Of a DNA stretch of 8,235 nt, positions 5,839-8,235 are shown in pieces. A program made the translations under genes and the position numbers. Numbering within the stretch: the stretch's first letter is position 1; each line of letters opens with the position of its first letter. Source of the DNA: Paracoccaceae bacterium (GTDB lineage: Bacteria > Pseudomonadota > Alphaproteobacteria > Rhodobacterales > Rhodobacteraceae); contig JALSHK010000484.1 in NCBI GenBank assembly GCA_026982275.1, forward strand, positions 1 through 8,235, in the 5' to 3' direction. The notes beneath the pieces are model-generated. The model saw only the letters and a list, made by a program, of their open reading frames with translations. It did no database searches and was not told where the DNA came from.

Positions 5839-6512
5839 AGCCGCGCTCCTGCCAGGCTGAGATTGCCGTCTTTCAGACGCAAAACACTGGCCGGCACCCG
5901 GCCCTTGATCGAGCGTATCAGATTGAGATCATGGGTGGCCAGCAGGATGGTTTTTCCCATTTTGTTCAGCTCTACCAATAGGGTAAGCAGGCGCTGCCCC
6001 ATTTCCCAATCGACATTTCCGGTTGGTTCGTCCGCCACAATCATTTCAGGATCCATAATGACGGCGCGCGCCAGCGCCAGCCTTTGGCGCTCGCCACCCG
6101 ACAGCTCTTCGGGCAGAGCGTCGGCGCGGTCGGCCATATCGACCCAGGCCAGCAAATCCTCAAGGTTTTCCATGTTTGCCTCGATATTCCTCCCCGCCAC
6201 CAGCAACGGCAAAGCGATGTTCTGCCGAACGGTCAAATGGTTAAGAAACTGGCAATCCTGATGCACAACGCCCACGCGCCGCCGCATCTGGGTGATTTGC
6301 TCGCGTGAAAGCTCCGATACTTCCTGCCCGAAAATCCGCAACGAGCCGGAATCGGGCATAAGCGAAAGATAACACATTTTGAGCAGGGTTGTCTTTCCCG
6401 CGCCGGAAGGACCGGTCAGAAAATGAAAGGAACCCGCTGCGAGTTCCTGCGTAACATTTTCCAAAATGGCCCGCGAGCCATAGCTAAATCCGGTGTTATT
6501 CAGCGAGATCAC
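5835..6512 (-). CDS. ftsE: FtsE, cell-division ABC transporter ATP-binding protein
   Basis: The cytoplasmic ATPase of the FtsEX complex. Counting from the GTG start, the 225-residue protein has Walker A GPSGAGKTT (34-42), the Q-loop glutamine in VVHQD (Q85), the signature LSGGERQR (137-144), Walker B MIVADEP with catalytic Glu162, and the H-loop THD (His194). The aromatic-rich ISLNNTGFSYG opening matches the family's first strand. GTG at 6512 is chosen because GGAGGA (6525-6520) sits exactly 7 nt upstream and because FtsE proteins begin with this strand. The frame is also open upstream (ATG 6539, GTG 6545), which would add about 9-11 residues (MSAKLEDFF) with no family support and would bury the ribosome site in the coding region. 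The stop overlaps the ftsX start by 4 nt. All ATPase motifs are intact. It is first in an operon with ftsX and plsC, and divergent from the zinc-ribbon gene. Confidence 0.95.
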   Translation of the reverse strand: MISLNNTGFSYGSRAILENVTQELAAGSFHFLTGPSGAGKTTLLKMCYLSLMPDSGSLRIFGQEVSELSREQITQMRRRVGVVHQDCQFLNHLTVRQNIALPLLVAGRNIEANMENLEDLLAWVDMADRADALPEELSGGERQRLALARAVIMDPEMIVADEPTGNVDWEMGQRLLTLLVELNKMGKTILLATHDLNLIRSIKGRVPASVLRLKDGNLSLAGARL

Positions 6513-6660
6513 AAAAAAATCCTCCAATTTTGCAGACATTCTCACGTAAACGCGCTAAGCTCAAGCCCTAAGCCTTTGATCCACTTGGAATAGGCTCGGT
6601 TGGGGGCTACACTCCGGCAAGCTGATTCGAGCGGCAGGATAAAATACAGGACGTATAAAC
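6513..6660. promoter_or_regulatory. Divergent control region between ftsE and the zinc-ribbon gene
   Basis: These 148 nt separate two divergent start codons and must hold the promoters for both transcription units unless those lie further inside the genes. Visible elements are the ftsE ribosome site (6525-6520), AGGA (6648-6651) 9 nt before the zinc-ribbon ATG, an imperfectly looped inverted repeat AGCCT/AGGCT (6571-6575 with 6592-6596), and TAAAAT (6640-6645), which resembles a -10 box but lies too close to the start to leave room for the ribosome site. I could not assign a -35/-10 pair with confidence in either direction. Confidence 0.5.
6520..6525 (-). promoter_or_regulatory. Ribosome binding site that fixes the ftsE start
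   Basis: GGAGGA on the minus strand, followed by seven T residues and then GTG (6512-6510). It is the strongest Shine-Dalgarno in the window and decides in favour of the GTG over the upstream ATG at 6539, which lacks a comparable site. Confidence 0.85.
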
Positions 6661-8235
6661 ATGCGGATAACATGCCCAAGCTGTCAAGCAACGTATGTGG
6701 TGAATGAATCGGATATTCCGGAAGAGGGAATTGAAGTCGAATGCAGCGCTTGTATGACGCGCTGGATGCAGATGCCTGCTGGCCAGGAGCTGCAAACCAA
6801 TAGCCCGGAGGCCGGGGCACCCGAAGCCGGACAGGATAACCCGGCCCGGCCCGCATCCGATACCGAGCCCCCAGAAGCCGAAGTGCCGCCCGCTTCCGGA
6901 CCAGAGGCTGAACAAGAGCCGGAGGTTGAATTCGAACCTGTTGGTTCAGCCGGGAATATTTCCAAAACTGAAGCGGCAGAAACAGAAGCGGCAGAAACAG
7001 AAGCGGCAGAAACAGAAGCGGATGTAGTTGCCATTCCGATGCCGCAAGTGGATGCGCCGGTTCCGGATGAGGCAAAAGCCCCGGAGGCGGTGTCTTTTAT
7101 GGATGCGCCAAGCGACCTTTCCGCGCCCGGACCCGACGAGAAAGAATCGACATGGCGGGTGCCTTCCCCTCCGGCAAAAGATCTTTCCGCGCGCGATCCG
7201 CTAGATGATGTATTGGCGGAAATGGATTCCGGTTTTCCTCAGGCAGCATCAGACGATGCACTGGCAGATGAAGATGCTGATTCGGCCACGACACATGAAA
7301 ATGCCGAAGCCCAGGCCCCTGCTGAAACGGCGCAAGACCAACCGCCAGAGCAAAATCCGGAGGTTCCGGATTCCTATTTTGATGAAATCGCCGAAATCAA
7401 CCCGCCTTCCGACACCGGCCCGGATGCAGAGCCATGGGCCGGGGCTGACGGGCCTGGCCCGTCGGATGCCATTGAAACTGTCGAAAAACAGTCCGCCCGG
7501 CCACAAACCATCGAAGAGATAGAGGCCATGGCCGCGCAGGTGGAAAAGGTTATGGATAGCCGGAATACGGGCGATTTTCCGAAACCTGGAGCGGAGCCGG
7601 AATCGCGGCCCGAGCCGCAGCCAGTACCTGAACCTGAAGCGGAGTCCGAGCCGGAAGAGATAACCCCTGCTCCCGTTTCGGTGCCCCGACACTGGAGCGA
7701 ACAAATTTCCGCAACCCCTGCCAAAGCAGACGGGCAACCTGACGGGATACCGGCAGAAGATGCCAGAAAGGACATGGAAAACCTGATCCGCAACCTGTCA
7801 GACACCATGCCCCTGGCCGGTAATATCGTCGAATTTCCGACAGCGGAGACTGACGAGACCTCCAGCACAGACAAAGAAGAGGATGGCGAGCTTCGCCCGT
7901 GGGAAGGGGCGGCGGCACCGGTTCTCGATGCAGCATTTCCCGATGCGGCCGATGAGTCAGCGATGCTGGCCAAAGAAGATGACGATGATGATTTCGAGTG
8001 GGAAGAGCTTGAAGAGCCGGAAGACGAGAGCATCAGTTTTAACCCGGAGCCGGAGCCGGATTCACTGGAAGCCAATCATATAGCGGCAATTGAAAAGCAA
8101 AACGGTCTGGACCTGCGCCCCGTTGCCCCGGAGGTGACAAACATCATCGAAGCCGAGGTGCATGGATCGCCCTTTGCCACCATGGGCAGCAGTGCGCCCG
8201 GGAAAAAGCCAAGCCAGCCAAGCGCACCGGTGGAA
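6661..8235 (+). CDS. MJ0042-type zinc-ribbon protein with very long acidic, disordered region (3' end missing)
   Basis: An open frame of 525 codons without a stop, running off the right edge. The N-terminus MRITCPSCQATYVVNESDIP continues to a second Cys pair, giving C5-X2-C8 and C28-X2-C31 and a Trp at 35: a complete MJ0042/zinc-ribbon domain of the kind that begins MRxxCPxCxxxY. From residue 41 onward the chain is low-complexity, rich in Glu, Asp, Pro and Ala. By hand count residues 41-525 hold about 121 acidic and 25 basic residues, with tracts such as DDDDD followed by FEWEELEE (about 440-452), Pro-Glu repeats and a TEAAE tandem repeat (103-120). No enzyme motif or membrane helix is visible in this part. 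Short order-prone islands (for example ARKDMENLIRNLSD, 748x region) could be binding motifs. Family members I recall end in a membrane helix, which would lie past the edge. AGGA precedes the ATG by 9 nt. Divergent from ftsE; a division or envelope link is inference. Confidence 0.85.
   Translation, partial: MRITCPSCQATYVVNESDIPEEGIEVECSACMTRWMQMPAGQELQTNSPEAGAPEAGQDNPARPASDTEPPEAEVPPASGPEAEQEPEVEFEPVGSAGNISKTEAAETEAAETEAAETEADVVAIPMPQVDAPVPDEAKAPEAVSFMDAPSDLSAPGPDEKESTWRVPSPPAKDLSARDPLDDVLAEMDSGFPQAASDDALADEDADSATTHENAEAQAPAETAQDQPPEQNPEVPDSYFDEIAEINPPSDTGPDAEPWAGADGPGPSDAIETVEKQSARPQTIEEIEAMAAQVEKVMDSRNTGDFPKPGAEPESRPEPQPVPEPEAESEPEEITPAPVSVPRHWSEQISATPAKADGQPDGIPAEDARKDMENLIRNLSDTMPLAGNIVEFPTAETDETSSTDKEEDGELRPWEGAAAPVLDAAFPDAADESAMLAKEDDDDDFEWEELEEPEDESISFNPEPEPDSLEANHIAAIEKQNGLDLRPVAPEVTNIIEAEVHGSPFATMGSSAPGKKPSQPSAPVE
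6970..7020 (+). repeat. 15-bp in-frame tandem repeat, about 3.4 copies
   Basis: GAAGCGGCAGAAACA occurs three times without mismatch (6970-6984, 6985-6999, 7000-7014), followed by a partial GAAGCG copy. It encodes EAAET repeats within the acidic region of the zinc-ribbon protein. Because the unit is five codons, gain or loss of copies keeps the frame and only changes linker length. Perfect identity at the DNA level suggests recent duplication by slippage. Confidence 0.95.

Noticed and set aside
6542..7075. A 177-codon minus-strand frame with LLFLPLLFLPL repeats that looks like a membrane protein
   Set aside because: The repeat is the antisense image of the EAAET tandem repeat. The frame has no ribosome site and lies opposite the zinc-ribbon gene, whose start and domain are clear.
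7374..8075. A 233-codon Ser/Gly-rich minus-strand frame
   Set aside because: It is the reverse complement of Glu/Asp/Pro-rich codons, which reads as Ser/Gly/Ala; no motif, and it conflicts with the plus-strand frame that is open for 525 codons.
1..8235. CRISPR array, insertion sequence, tRNA, phage or defence/toxin system
   Set aside because: No spaced direct repeats, terminal inverted repeats, transposase motifs, cloverleaf or toxin/antitoxin pair was seen. Most of the window is conserved chromosomal housekeeping content.

Overview
The window looks like a chromosomal segment of an alphaproteobacterium, most likely from the Rhodobacterales (Roseobacter/Paracoccaceae group). The evidence is the alphaproteobacterial-type SspB, a RimO whose N-terminus I recognise as the Rhodobacterales form, and the order zinc-ribbon gene / ftsE-ftsX-plsC, which I recall from that order. 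Genus cannot be judged. All gene identities come from reading motifs by eye; no database search was run.

Layout. Positions 1-973 (minus strand) hold a tight pair: sspB, a ClpXP adaptor, followed after 3 nt by a phospholipid N-methyltransferase-like SAM enzyme that runs off the left edge. Next, also on the minus strand, come an HSL-family (family IV) alpha/beta-hydrolase esterase (1090-2115) and rimO, the uS12 methylthiotransferase (2192-3565). A 309-nt AT-richer divergent intergenic region follows. It leads into a plus-strand gene for a 68-residue predicted exported, membrane-anchored protein (3875-4081). That gene ends at a strong hairpin terminator (4117-4145) which, judging by the T-rich tracts on both sides, also stops the convergent operon on its right.

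That operon (minus strand, 6512 to 4206) is ftsE-ftsX-plsC: ftsE and ftsX overlap by 4 nt, and plsC starts 7 nt after ftsX. ftsE should start at the GTG at 6512, which has a near-ideal ribosome binding site. Divergent from it, and running off the right edge, is an open frame of at least 525 codons (6661-8235). It encodes an N-terminal four-cysteine zinc ribbon (MJ0042 type) followed by more than 480 residues of very acidic, Pro/Ala/Glu-rich, probably disordered sequence containing a perfect 15-bp in-frame tandem repeat.

Functional picture. FtsEX is the ABC-type regulator of septal peptidoglycan hydrolysis, and PlsC makes phosphatidic acid for membrane synthesis. The zinc-ribbon protein shares their divergent control region and may belong to the same envelope/division theme; this is inference. 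sspB and rimO serve proteolysis and ribosome modification. I see no mobile element, CRISPR array, tRNA, rRNA or defence cassette. The parts least explained by known biology are the acidic zinc-ribbon protein, the 68-residue membrane protein and that gene's structured leader.
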